Source: Adiantum capillus-veneris
Taxonomy: Eukaryota > Streptophyta > Polypodiopsida > Polypodiales > Pteridaceae
NCBI GenBank assembly: GCA_014529385.2
Contig: CM043969.1
Location: 15,375,446-15,439,445, forward strand
Reading direction: 5' to 3'
Length of the DNA: 64,000 nucleotides
The notes beneath the pieces were generated by a model, which was given only the letters and a program-made list of their open reading frames with translations, searched no databases and had not been told where the DNA came from. Shown piece by piece: positions 21,551-33,700 of the stretch (positions are counted from its first letter, which is position 1; the number at the start of each line of letters is the position of its first letter). A program made the translations under genes and the position numbers.

Positions 21551-24189
21551 TACCCAAGGAAGAGGGGAAGTCTTCATTCACGTCAGCCTATTGAATTATT
21601 TCCCTCTTACCCTTATTTCCCTGACCTCTCAATCACCAATCTTAGGGAATGTGTATATAAAGCCTCATACTCACAAAAAAGAAAAAAAGTAAAGAGAAAG
21701 AGCAATGAGCAAACATGTATGCACAATAAAAGTCAAAACATTGACCAGACCTACACATTCACATCCAGTACACTGAAACAGAATCCTATGTCATCAAACA
21801 CCTTTGATCCTCATCATGCAAGTGATGGAGGGTAGGTAAGATTAGTATGATAGGAGTGTTTCTGTTTTAGAGTTTAGTGATTAGCAAAGTTCTTTCTTCC
21901 CACTGATGTGCCTCCTAGAGTTATTCTTTGTGTTTCCCTGTGTGTACAGGAACATGTTGCTGTGGTTAGGGTTTGGACCTTCATGGAATCTTTCTCTCGT
22001 TCACTCTTCAAACCAAGCGCGATCATCAACACAAACAAGTGTTTTTGGTCCATTAGCATTGTCCCTTATCTTTTTCACATCTATGTTTGTCTGCTTTACT
22101 TGTGGTTGGTAGCATAATGTTCAATGCATTTTCTTAATACAAACATTAAATTCAATGTAATTTTTTGTCATAATCACTTGTCTAGGTTTAAAAATCAAGC
22201 AATCCGACTAAGCTAGTTTGACCAAGCTAGGTGCTAGAGATCTTCTCTTAAAACCATGGGGAATGCCTTAAATCAAAGGTTACTTAGGTTCTTAATCCGA
22301 TTTAGGCAGCATTGTGTGAAATATACTAGGTCTTTCTAGTGGGATTAGTTCCTATTGACCCCCCAAAGTTACAAAATTAAAATGCTAAAAACGAAAAAAT
22401 AAAAATCAAAGTGCCATAGTGTAAAATCTTAAGCTGGAAGAGAAATCTCAGCTTGATTTGGTACTTCACTCACATGTATCGCCTATGGTACTAGAGCCCT
22501 AGAGGTTCCCAGTGTGGGTGCTTTTCCTTGAAAAGCAAAAAACCCAATGCATACAAAATAATCACACACATCAAAATTGAATCACTATGAAAAGACTTTT
22601 GGGGGTCAAAGAAAAGGAAATAAGTCAGATAATGATTTCATGAGAAATTTCTTTTATCGTAGCTTAACTACAAGGCCTTCTAGGTATAGCCTCTAGTCAG
22701 CCCTCGGACATGAAATACTTGGCTCTCGCAATTAAACAACTTAATTGACCAAAGAAAGTTGAGAAGCTTGTCCATGGTATTAAAAGGGTATCTTGAGTGC
22801 CTTTCGACTAATAAATTAGCGACCCCAGACTTGTTTAATTTTTTATCTTTACAATTGTTTATGCCTTTGATTACACTGCAATTTACTGTTTATTGCTGAC
22901 AAATGGTTTAAAATTTTGTTACCAATCAAATTGTCTGCCTACAAATGCATATGATTTTTAATTGTATATAAGGATGCAATTATTGTGCCAATTTTGTTTG
23001 ATTTTGCAGTGAGGAGTGCAGAAGGCTAAGGACTCATCTCAAAGGCTCTTCCACCTCGACAAACGAGCTTCAACTCAATAGCTTCCGAGGATGGAATCTA
23101 CATCAGGAAGGGGTGCATGTTAACCCTCACACACATTCCTATCACCTAGAATAGACGCCGTATTATTATTTGGTAGAGTCAAGTACCGGGCTTGTTGGTC
23201 CATTAGGAAAAGGGTAAGAGTGATCGCCGATGAGATGCGCACTCTAACAGGAACATTCAAGGGTTAGTTGGCTAAGTATGGGCGCCCAAGTGTGAATGGG
23301 GCAAGCTCATATAAAAGTCACCTAAACCTAAAAATCAGGGATTCTTTCATCTGTGCAATTGAAGAGTGCTCTTGCTCCATGTCCATCTTCTTCTTCTTCA
23401 TCTCCTTGTGTGTGTGTGTGTGTGTATGCGTGAGAGAGAGAGAGAGAGAGGGTGATCGAGCATTGCAAAAACGACACGGTGGCAGTGAAGCAGTTGAGTG
23501 CTGTGCAGAGGTGGATCCTTCTTCTTCGCGGCGAAGAATCCTCCACGAAGGTGAGTGTAGGGTGGTGAGTGACACACCCTTGCCCTCTCAAGCTTTCTAG
23601 ATTAATCTAGTTGTGTGCTTGGAGCCATTTGTGGCTTGCACACAGTGTATAGGCAAGTCCCTTGCATTGACACGTGCAATAGACGCACAAAATAGATATG
23701 CCAACATGGGCTTCTTAAGAAACTATTGATGTTGAAGGTGCGATGACGTAGGGTTTGAGATCTACTACACAATGGCGTAGGTGGCTTATTTTCTTTGAGT
23801 GCAGTGCTTGGCTTAGGCATTGCAACTCATGGTTTACGTGTGCATCAAATTGTGATTAATAGAGTTATAGGGCCCGGTCTTGGCTTTAAGTGCCATTGGG
23901 TCAGATCCAGTTCGCGGTGCGCCTGTGTGTGGGGTAGTGCTACTCACTTAGCTCGGCTCAAAATCACTCGCCCTCTCTATCGTTAGTGAGCATGCTGGTC
24001 CAAGCTTGCAGTGGAAGGTACACAATGCGATTACTATAGCATTTGCAATGTGATTATTATCTGCTTTTGTGGTGCTAGGTTATTAGCACTTGGGTGTCGT
24101 TCCCACCCGGGCATAGCTTAGGGAGTCCGCTACAGCGGCAAAACAACTATGCATCAGCGGCTGAGTCTAATGGAGAACTTGCCTAAGGC
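21551..24189. other. Non-coding stretch with one microsatellite
   Basis: No domain is recognised on either strand. A TTTGCAG splice-acceptor look-alike near 23008 precedes no clear exon. 23260-24000 is GC-richer and may be an old LTR or leader, but no boundaries are visible. Confidence 0.4.
23407..23451. repeat. Compound (TG)n(AG)n microsatellite
   Basis: TG repeats (about 23407-23425) pass through TATGCG into AG repeats (about 23431-23451). Both strands have spurious open frames here caused by the simple repeat. Confidence 0.9.
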
Positions 24190-25640
24190 CACATATGGGA
24201 AGGCAATGGCTGAGGAGTGAAGGTCTTCCAAGGGACATCAACTTGAGGCCCATCCATTCGGTCCTAATGGAGGTGATCAAGAAAGTGGCAAAGCTTAGCA
24301 GGATGGTCACCTTAAGAGATCTGCTGAAGGGGTAGGTGAGGCGAGTCTATCCACATCCCTTCAATTGGAGAGATGGCCTTCCAAGACCTAAAGAAAAGTG
24401 TACCACAAGTGGATGAAGTGGATAATGCATGCACAATGTCAATCTTTTGTATTTGGCTTTTTGGGAAAAATACCATCATAGGTAGAGCTCATCAGATGGA
24501 TCTCTGGTTTGGTGGTCCTAAACCATGGTAGATTGATTGAATATGGCAGGTATTTAACCAAAGTATTCTTCTTTGGTAGGTTCAACCACCCCGTTATAAC
24601 TGATAAGATCCCAACCAAAAGCCCGATGTACCTCAACCGCTCCCCAATGTGTATCTTACCATGGAACCCAAGTTTTGAATTCCCTAAGGCCTTCACAGAT
24701 TTATACCTTGGGTGGGTTGATTCTGTCAATTTACTAATGTGGTTGTGGGCTAACCTTGGAGACCTTGCAAGCACCTTGGGTATTCCTCTATTTGTACCAG
24801 CACACAGGAAGTTAGGGACCGCAACAAATATAGTGTGCAGGGATGTATGTAAAACTCCTCTAGAGAGCATGGTAATCAATGTAGGTGAGGTATAAAGTGA
24901 TCCCTCAAAAAATTGGTAAGTTTTCTGGAGCATGCTTTAAGTGAAATGGGTTTGGACACTTTGCTAGAGACTGCCATTTGCATGGTACTAGGGAGGTTAA
25001 AGAGAATAGAGATGGATAGGCACAAGTGACCTCACTCAAAGAATCAACAATATCCACCATGGAAGTTGAACTCCAAAGCAAGGAGAAGGTGGGAGCAGCA
25101 AGAATAATGAATTGCTTGAGCTCGACAAGATGGACACTCATAAGGACACTCCCCAAGAACAATTAACTATTGAGCCAAGACGCACCAATTTTGCAATTCA
25201 CTGCATTCCTTGTGGTCAAACCTCCCATGAAGCCTTGTCACAAACATTATCTTGCCCCTAGCCCCCAGGCTGATGGATGAGGGCTAGCAACAAATTTATG
25301 TGATCAAGTGCAAGAGGGTAAAAACATTGGTGAAGAGAAACATCCACCGCAAGGAGAACCCTCTAGTTTTTGAAGAATCCTCCATCAATGTGGACAACAT
25401 CTTTGAGGTGTGTATGGATAGGGATCCAAATGGATTTCTTACCTCGGAGTTGTCCTCTTCTCGGCTAATTGTGGTGGAGGATGATAGAAAAAGAGAGGAA
25501 GCAAGGTATGGTTCTCTAGATGTAGAGGAGTTTTTCCCACTCTCCCTATAATGGATGAGTTACATCTTCAGTCTTGGGATGTGAAGGGCATAAAATCTGC
25601 ATAGAAAATCACTCACCTCTTCAATTGGAAATCACTCTTC
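24190..25640 (+). pseudogene. L1-type LINE ORF1 remnant, possible ORF2 start
   Basis: 24509-24895 encodes the plant DUF4283-type ORF1 core: a GRYLTKVFFFGRF segment, then SPMCILPWNPSF, then a LGWVDSVNLLMWLWANLGDLA segment. About 24930-24985 carries a degenerate CCHC knuckle (ACFK, then GFGHFARDC). Around 25555 an LQSWDVKGI motif resembles the start of the LINE ORF2 endonuclease, but only a few dozen codons follow. Multiple stops. No 3' tail or target duplication is visible, and the copia fragment follows. Confidence 0.65.
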
Positions 25641-25842
25641 AAGAAATGGGTGTTTCTTGATTTGTGGAATGCAGGTCCGTGGAGTATCTCTCTTAGATTG
25701 ACATACACAAGCCTCCAAAATGCCAACATGGCATCCTGTATGGACATGCGTTACATATACCATCAAGCGGACTGGATTCCCCCCTTTGTGCTACTATGTG
25801 TCTATACCTCCAAGAGTATGTCAGATCACTTTCCTTTATGGC

Positions 25843-27209
25843 GAAGTCATTTCTGAAAGTTCCCTTGTGCAGAATGTGCTTAATGCTTTGCCAGATTCCT
25901 ACCAAACTTTTTCTAGTACATGGAGACTCATGACCTAAGGAAATCCTGAACTTGTCAAGTTTGATGCATTATGAAAATTGTTGTTGCAAGAGTCACTTTC
26001 TAGGAAAAACAGGACTAGACAGCATGCAGTTGAACATGCCTTTATTGTTGCTCAAAGAAAATGTGGTAGCAACAATGTAGTCACTTCTCATAGTTCTTTT
26101 GTGAGTAGTAAATCACCTGTTCCTAATGCTTCTATTGGCAGCAATTTGTATGGGAATTTTGTTGATAAGGGAAAAAAGAGGATGTATTGCCACTATTGTA
26201 AAGCTAATGATCACTTGATCAAGTAGTGTCCTAAGTTGAAGACCAAAGAGGCTAAGAATAAAGAGATAGGTTTTAGTACTAATGCTGGTTCCACTACAAA
26301 TACAACTATTGTTGAGTCTTCCGTGAAAGGTGATTGTGATGCTGATATTGATGCAGAATCGGCTTTTAGTGCATAATATACTTATGGTCCTTCTGTCCAT
26401 GATGCATTTTTTTCAATTGCTGCAGATGCTCAAGTTTTTTACTTTGATAGTGGTGATACAAAGCACATTACCTCTCATCGTGACTTGTTTACCTCTCTCA
26501 AGGATGTCCCTCATGGGAATTCTGTCACTTGTGCCAAAAATGTCTCTTATCCGGTCAAGGGAGTTGGAAAGATTGTGCTTACTACTACAAATGACAGTTC
26601 TTTCACACTCATTGATTCATTGTATGTACTTGGGATCAAGAAGAATCTTTTGTCTATATCTATATTTGCTAGAATTGGTCTTGTAGTCAAATTTGTGGAT
26701 GATAGATGTATAGTACATGATTTCAGTTTTGGTGATGAAATTGTTGCATGTGGCATTTTATGCCATGGGTTGTATAAGCTCACTTTGTATGACAAGTGTG
26801 GGTAGAATTTTTCAAATGCTGTTGTGGATTTTAAGCCTATTTCAGATGCAAAACTTTGGCATGCACGTTGTGGGCATCTGCATTTTTTCAGTTTGCTATG
26901 TTTGTAGAAATCTGATATGGTTGCTTCTTTGCCACCTCTTGAGGCACCTGTCAAAAATGTTTATGAAGGTTGTATTTTGGGTAAGATGCAACAATGGTTC
27001 AGTTAGGGCCACATGCAGGTTGCACTTTATGCATAGTGATATTTGTGGGCCCATGCAAACTCCGTCTTTGGGATACTTCTTGAATTTCATTGATGATTAC
27101 TCCAGGCATGCATGGATATATCCGTTTAAAGCAAAGTCCAAAGTATTTATGTGCTTCAAATTGTTTTTTTGGCTATGGCAAAAAATGTCTTGAAATGTAC
27201 TATGGGCAC
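25843..27209 (+). pseudogene. Truncated copia body, same family as 30473-35650
   Basis: Begins inside gag at a GEVISESSLVQNVLNALP segment and follows the intact element through the CCHC knuckle (CHYCKANDHLIK), the protease (F-D-S-G-D-T, where the intact copy has F-D-S-G-A-T) and the integrase start, ending at GGGCAC where the LTR begins at 27210. Numerous in-frame stops are present, several consistent with C to T change (for example Gln to stop). Everything from mid-integrase to the polymerase is missing. It is clearly older than the intact copy. Confidence 0.88.
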
Positions 27210-27436
27210 TGTTACCATATACATGTGGTAGTCATATGTGTGAACACACTAGGACCGGTGGGGCCCTTTTTCCCTCTTTAGGAGGTTTTTTCCCTCGTGC
27301 ATTGTATATACGCCCATCACTCTAGGGCTATCTATTTTTTCCTTGCACACTAAGTAACAGACTCTCTATTGTGTTCCTTGAGCTTCCTTTGTCTTCTCCA
27401 AGCTGTGTGCGTTTCTCTGCAACCCTAATTCCAACA
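27210..27436 (+). repeat. Copia LTR, 227 bp
   Basis: TGTTACC...CCAACA, the same length as the two LTRs of the intact copy at 30473-35650 and clearly homologous, in opposite orientation in the window. It adjoins a truncated integrase on its left and a primer site plus gag on its right, so it can act as 3' LTR of one body and 5' LTR of the next. Confidence 0.92.
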
Positions 27437-27438
27437 AT

Positions 27439-27450
27439 TGGTATCAGAGC
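27439..27450 (+). other. Copia primer binding site
   Basis: TGGTATCAGAGC, two bases after the LTR end, is the standard initiator-Met tRNA complement for plant copia elements. Confidence 0.9.
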
Positions 27451-27802
27451 AGGTTGTGTCCTCCCCGGCTTAGTCGCCAGCAGCTCCAGCACGCACTTGC
27501 TCACTTTATTTGATTTTTGTGAGCTTTGGCGAGTGTTCCTAGGTTGACAAAAAAATTGGGAAATTAAGCTCATAGAGATTAGTCTGCTCATATTTCTGCT
27601 TCGGGCTCATTTCGACCTCCGTTTTCACCACAACCAGGTCTGCACATGCAATTTTGTCATTTTGTGTAAATTTTTTGTCATTGCCAATTATTGCATAACA
27701 TGTCCCATACAGTCTGCTGCGGGTTGTGCTATGTAGCACGTACTAGTCTCACTCAATTTCTCCTCATTTTGAGCAGTTTTCACATTAGGTGAGGCATTTA
27801 CC

Positions 27803-28159
27803 ATGGCTGACAACAACAAAAATGTGTTTAAGCTGTTTGTTGTTGAGGACAGATTGCATGGGGGCAATTATCTTACATGGTCTTACATGATGCAACATGT
27901 TCTTGTGTGAGAGGGCGTCTGGGATATTGTGCAGGGCTTTGATGTACATCCTGGTTCTGAGGATGTAAGTGATGTTGAGGATGTTGCAGGTCTTGCTGCA
28001 AGGATTGCTGCTATTAGAGTTGTTTTTCCTACTGTAGAACAGGCTCATTTGGATGTGAAGGATGTGTACGCTCATGTGTCAATTGTGTTGTCTATGAAGC
28101 GCACCATTACTCCTCACATTTGTTCAACAAAATTTGCAAAACAGGCTTTGGATATTCTA
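27803..28159 (+). pseudogene. Copia gag N-terminal fragment
   Basis: ATG at 27803 opens MADNNKNVFKLF, homologous to the first ~118 residues of the intact gag. A stop interrupts it at about 27908. At 28160 the copia sequence ends and unrelated sequence, shared with 43960, begins. A junction inside gag therefore defines the left edge of the direct repeat. Confidence 0.88.
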
Positions 28160-29105
28160 GCAACCTTGATACTAAGCAAGAGAGAACCTGAGAGACATGC
28201 TGCCCTGCTACTGCGTGCCTTGCTGCTATTACTTCTAGCTTGAGATGAAGAGAAGCTACATGAATGTGCTCAGTGTGCTCAGCACCCACGCAAGTACAAG
28301 CTTCTGGGACCTCTCTCACACGTACGAGATTTGGTGTTTTTTTCGAGTATTTGTTGAATCCAAAAATTTCAAAGGCGCTAACAACTAATGACATAGTTAT
28401 TAAGTGTCTATTAAAGAAGAGCTTTCAACCCATAAAATTGTACCACCCAGTCATGCTTCCACCCACCTGTTAACAAGTTGGGACAATACTTTGAGGGTGA
28501 TGAATCCAATGCAGCCATACCAATCACTACTAAGGGATTAACTGTGAAGGGAATCCTTGATGGTGGCGTTGGGGTCAGCATTGTGACTAAAAATTGGTGG
28601 GAAACTATGGGAAGACCTCACCTTGCAACCACAACCATAGTAGTGAAGATGGCCAATGGGTCTATTGTTAAACCTATTACGATGCTAGAAGATCTCAAGA
28701 TCAAGGTCTTTGGACATAAAATAAGAGTTACCTTCATTGTTAAGGATTTCTCCAAGCACACTATGGCATCTGAGATGATCTTAGGACGTCCTTTCATGAG
28801 GGAAGCAAATATGGTGCATGACTGGTCTAAAAACCGTGTCTACCTTCAACTCCAAGATTCTGTCATTCGAGTGGATCTTGTAACTGGTTGAGCACATCCC
28901 CTAGGAAACAGGTTTATAATTGATCATAGATCTGACACCACAGTTCACTCAGCCCTACTGTAGTATTTTTACACGTGTAAAGCGGACACTGATGTTGGGG
29001 AAGATTCTCCTTATATGGATGTACTACCTGGGATGACTGAGTCGGACAATGTGGATTGGGTCCACCTAGCAGCAACCATAGACACTTGAAGAAACAGGGG
29101 GATGA
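28160..29105 (+). repeat. Direct repeat B, with gypsy protease fragment
   Basis: Near-identical to 43960-44905 (I estimate about 96 percent by eye). The first part (28160-28468) is of unknown origin. The second (28469-29105) is the gypsy protease fragment: GILDGGVGVSIVT, then MASEMILGRPFM, open from about 28478 to 28891. The repeat joins at its right end to a gypsy LTR at the same base as copy C, so B and C descend from one already chimeric segment. Confidence 0.85.
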
Positions 29106-29296
29106 TGTAACATTTAATTATCTAGTAACTTGTGTGTAGCAGAAAATACCATGAACATAGTGAGCATTTCATTAGAGTAGCTTCCTAATGAGAATAACAA
29201 GAGTGCTTGGGTGGAGAGATCGACAAAAAGAATAACACCTAGTTAGATAGCATGAACAATACTTCAAAAGAGAGATAAATTAAGCAATAGACAACA
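29106..29296 (-). repeat. Solo-like gypsy LTR, 191 bp
   Basis: TGTAACATTT...GACAACA on the + strand, equal in length and close in sequence to the 5' LTR at 50153-50343 of the gypsy element below. No internal region accompanies it. The 5-bp flanks (GATGA and GTTAG) do not match, so it is not a simple solo LTR with preserved target duplication. Confidence 0.75.
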
Positions 29297-30350
29297 GTTA
29301 GTTAGTGCTTCTTGTTTCATAGCTATTTATAGCTATTTGATAGATGTCTCATAGCTAGTGTTTGCTGCTATTTCATAGCCAATACTATTTCATAGCTAGT
29401 GATTGCTACACGATAGCTACTAGAACAACTCTTTGATAACTATAATAGCTAATGATAGCTATTTCATAGCTAGTGTTTACTATTTGATAGATATTTTATA
29501 GATAGTAATTGCTATGAGATAGCTATTGATGTTCATTACTACTATTTGATAGCTATTAATAGCTCTTTGGCAGCTCTTTGGTAACTGCTATTTGATAGCT
29601 TTTCCTAGCTAGTGGTTGTTTCATAGCTATTGACTGCTATTGGATAGCTATATCGATAGCAAGCTATTGGCAGCTATTCATAGATAGTGCTTGTTTTATA
29701 GTTATTTCTAGCTTTTTGATAGATATCTCATAGCTAGTGTTTGCTATTTCCTAGCCAAGGCTACTTTATCGCTAGTAATTGCTACTCGATAGCTAATAAT
29801 AGCTCTGTGATAACTATAATAGATTTTCATAGCTAGTGATTGCTATTTCATAGCTAGTGTTTAGTGATTGCTATGTGGTTTCTATTGGTAGCTCTTTGAT
29901 AGCTATTGACAGATATTTAATAGCTATTTATAGCTGGTGATAGCTACCTCTCAACTATTGATAGTGGTTCTTAGATATTTCATAGCTAGTTATAGCTATT
30001 GATTTTGATAACTGCCATTTGATAGCTATTGGTAGCTCTCTGATAGCTATTGATAATGAATGATCAGGTGTTTTCTTTAGGTGAAAAGTAATTTATAGCT
30101 AGTGATTGTATAAGAAAGATACTAGTAGTTGTTTGATAGCTTTTGCTAGCTATTTATAGCTAATGATTTCTACTTTATGGGTATTTGATAGATAATGATA
30201 GCTCTTTTCTATAGATATTTATAGCTAGTGTTTTATATATCATGAATTTTGATAGCTATCAATAGCTACAACTTACTATTGATAGCTATTGATAGCTAAT
30301 GGGTAGCTTTGACACATGCTTTCTTCATCATTCAAGCTTTCTTGTTGTGG
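29297..30350 (+). repeat. TAGCTATT array, left arm
   Basis: About 1 kb of irregular repeats built on TAGCTATT and TAGCTAGTG, with units such as GATAGCTATTGATAGCTA. The array ends just before a pyrimidine-rich tract and a splice-acceptor-like TGCAG at 30352-30356 that precedes the transposase-like exon. It may therefore be an intron or leader of that gene. The matching array at 40480-42290 is inverted. Confidence 0.75.
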
Positions 30351-30472
30351 AATGCAGGCTCAGCTCTACCAACATTTTAAGGATGCCAAATCGGATGTAG
30401 CTATCCAACTTTGTGCTTTTGAATCAGAGAAGCCCTACTTTGTGTGAAAGCTAAAGGATAGGCTGACATGTT

Positions 30473-30699
30473 TGTTGGAATTAGGGTTGCAGAGAAACAC
30501 ACACAGCTTGGAGAAGACGAAGGAAGATCAAGGCACACAATAGAGAGTGTTTTACTTAGTGTGCAATGGAAAGATAGATAGCCCTAGAGTGATGGGCGTA
30601 TATACAATGCACGGGGGAAAAAACCTCCTAAAGAGGGAAAAAATGCCCCGGCGGTCCTAGTGTGTTCACACACATCACTACCACATGTATATGGTAACA
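30473..30699 (-). repeat. 3' LTR of intact copia, 227 bp
   Basis: Runs TGTTGG...GTAACA on the + strand. It differs from the other LTR near 30526 (A versus C) and near 30616 (A versus G), otherwise identical as far as I can see. Confidence 0.95.
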
Positions 30700-30711
30700 A
30701 ATCCCCCCTGG
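30700..30711 (-). other. Polypurine tract of intact copia
   Basis: On the - strand CCAGGGGGGATT directly precedes the 3' LTR, in the expected position for plus-strand DNA priming. Confidence 0.75.
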
Positions 30712-30774
30712 AGTGATGCGGTGAACGAGAGCTGGCACATGAGTAAAGGGAAGTGCCATGCCCTGAGGACAGGA

Positions 30775-33700
30775 TCAGTCCACAAAGGGGAGTAAGCCCA
30801 AAGCTTTGCGGAAAGCTTCAAGCTTCTCACGAGACAATGCCTTTGTGAAAAGATTTGCAAGGTTGTCCTGTGTTGGCACATAAGCCAAGCTGATCTCTCC
30901 TGCTGAGAGCCTCTCCCTGACATAGTGGTAATGCACCTCAATGTGCTTTGTGCGAGCATGAAAAACTGGGTTCCTCGCAACTGCCAATGTGCTCTGACTG
31001 TCAGTGTAGATAGTGTTGGCAGTGTCCTGTCCAACACCCAAGTCAGCCATAAGGCGTCTGAGCCATACACACTCAACCGTACCTGTGAAGACTGCCCTAT
31101 ACTCAGCCTCACAACTCGAAGTGGCCACAGTAGGTTGCTTCTTGCTCAACCATGATATACATGAACTGCCAAGCATGAAACAAAAACCACTTGTGGACAC
31201 TCGCGTGTCAAAACAACCAGCCCAATCTGAGTCCAAAAAAGCATGTAAGTCTGGTGGCAATGATCCCCCCTTGGGATAAAACAAGCCAAGATGTAAAGTG
31301 CCACTAAGGTAGCGGAAAATCCTCTTGACAGCCTGCCAATGCTTAGACCCTGGGCTATGCATAAATCTGCTGACCTGCGAGACTGCAAACTGAATATCTG
31401 GCCTCGTGTTGCATACATAAATGAGGCAGCCAACAGCAGTTTGGTAAAGAGTGACATCAGCAGGATCGCCAGCATCATGTAGACTCAACTTCAAACCTGT
31501 TTCCATGGGAGTGGCAATAGGTTTGCAATCCTCAAGTCCAAACTTACATAGCAATGTCTCTATGTAACTTTTCTGACACAAGGCAATACCACCATCACAC
31601 TGCTTAAACTGTATACCCAAGTAATGATGCAACAGCCCCAAATCTTTCATCTTGAAAGTAGCATTCAAGTCAGCCTTAAATTCAGCAATATGTCTCTCAT
31701 TTGGTCCAGTGATTAGCAAATCATCAACATAAAGAACCACAATGAGAAATACATCATCCTCACGCTTTACATACAATGTGCTTTCTGTTGGACTGTTACG
31801 AAAGCCTCGTTTAACCAAATGAGTGTCAGCTTTCTCATACCAAGCACGAGGAGATTGCTCTAACCCATACAAAGCCTTCTTACATTTGCACACTTTGTCC
31901 TCTTGTCCTTTTATGACAAAACCGCGAGGCTGCGTTACATAAACTTCCTCAAATATGTCACCGTTCAAGAAAGCAGTAACAATGTCTGATTCATGTACAT
32001 CCCAACCAAAATGAGCTGCCAATGCACATAAAAAACGCACAGTAGTCATACGACAAGTGGGAGCAAAAGTCTCTTCATAATCTATGCCTTTTTGTTGTGC
32101 ATAACCCTTTGCAACAAGTCGAGCCTTATGGCGATCGATCTCACCATCCGGCTTGCGTTTCAACTTGTAAACCCACTTCGTACCAATGGCCTTTTTGCCA
32201 GGAGGCAAATCACATAAAGTCCATGTGTCATTCTCTATAAGTGCATCATATTCTGATTTCATGGCAGCAATCCAATTTTCTGAATTCTGTGCTTCATCAA
32301 AAGACAGAGGCTCCTCAACATCATGTAAACTAGACACAGCCAAAGCATAACAATCTGATGCATAAGATGCATGGCGAGAACCTGAACGAGTACGACTAGA
32401 TAAAGGTGCATCCAATTTACTGTCACGCAAAGTGTGCACCAGCCATTTTGGCATACCTCTAGCCTGCTCATTTTCAGCCCTTTCCTCATCAAGTACATCA
32501 TGTACATCTGCATCAGTAATAGGCTGTTCTAAAACATTTTCAGAAACCCCCATAGGCTGTACATTTGCCTCATTGGAACTTACATTCGTATTTCCACCAC
32601 TGAAAAGAGGCAACAAAGTGTCATAAATGTCCTGTGAGCTTACATTACTGTCTCTAGTACATGACAGCAAGGGCTGAACAGAATCTTCCACAAACACTAC
32701 ATCCCGTGAAACCAGAATATGTTTTTTTTGCGGATGATACAACCTGTAACCTTTGCTTTCAACACTATAACCAACAAAAATACATTTGACAGTCTTATCA
32801 TCCAATTTTCTGCGCTGCACTTGTGGCACCAAAGCATATGCCAAACAGCCAAAAACACGCATGTGCTCAATAGAAGGCTTTCTATCATGCCATGCTTCAT
32901 ATGGAGTAATAGACTGCAAAGCTTTCGTAGGACACCTGTTAAGTACATAAGTGGCACACATGATGGCCTCAAGCCAAAAAGAATGCGGGAAAGCTTGACT
33001 TTTGACCATACATCGTGCCATTTCCGTTAGTGACCTGTTTTTCCTCTCAGCAACACCATTTTTCTGAGGTGTATAAGGCACTGTACATTGGTGTTTTATC
33101 CCACGACTAGCCAGAAATGCATTAAATTCATGAGACATATACTCCCCCCCTCGATCGGAACGGAGGGTGCCCATAGTACATTTTGAGACATTTTCAGCCA
33201 TAGCCAAAAATTGTTTGAAGCACATAAAAACTTCGGACTTCGCTTTAAGCGGAAATACCCATGCATGCCTGGAGTAATCATCAATGAAAGTCACGAAGTA
33301 CAGGTAATTGCCCAAGGACGGAGTTTGCATGGGCCCACAAACATCACTATGCACAAGCTGCAACCTGCATGTGGCCCTAACTGAACCATCCTTTGGAAAC
33401 TTAGAACGTTGCATTTTACCCAGAATACAGCCTTCACAAACATGTTTGACAGGTGCTTCAAGAGGCGGCAAAGAAGCAACCATATCAGATTTCTGCAAAC
33501 GCAGCAAACTGGCAAAATTCAGATGACCAAAACGTGCATGCCAAAGTTTTGCATCTGAAATAGCCCTTGAATCTGCAACAGCATTTGCAAAATTTTGTCC
33601 ACACTTGTCATACAAAGTGAGCTTATACAGCCCATGGCACAAAATCCCAGATGCAACAATTTCATCACCAAAACTGAGATCATGAACTGTACATCTGTCA

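Noticed and set aside
23600-24000. Possible gene or LTR from the GC-rich block
   Set aside because: No LTR partner, primer site or domain could be found on either strand.
29106-29296. Simple solo LTR formed by recombination of a gypsy copy
   Set aside because: The 5-bp flanks do not match and the same left junction occurs in repeat C, so it is more likely part of a duplicated chimeric segment.
29297-30350. Possible CRISPR-like array
   Set aside because: The repeats are short, irregular and self-complementary, spacers are not unique or of constant length, and the context is plant nuclear.
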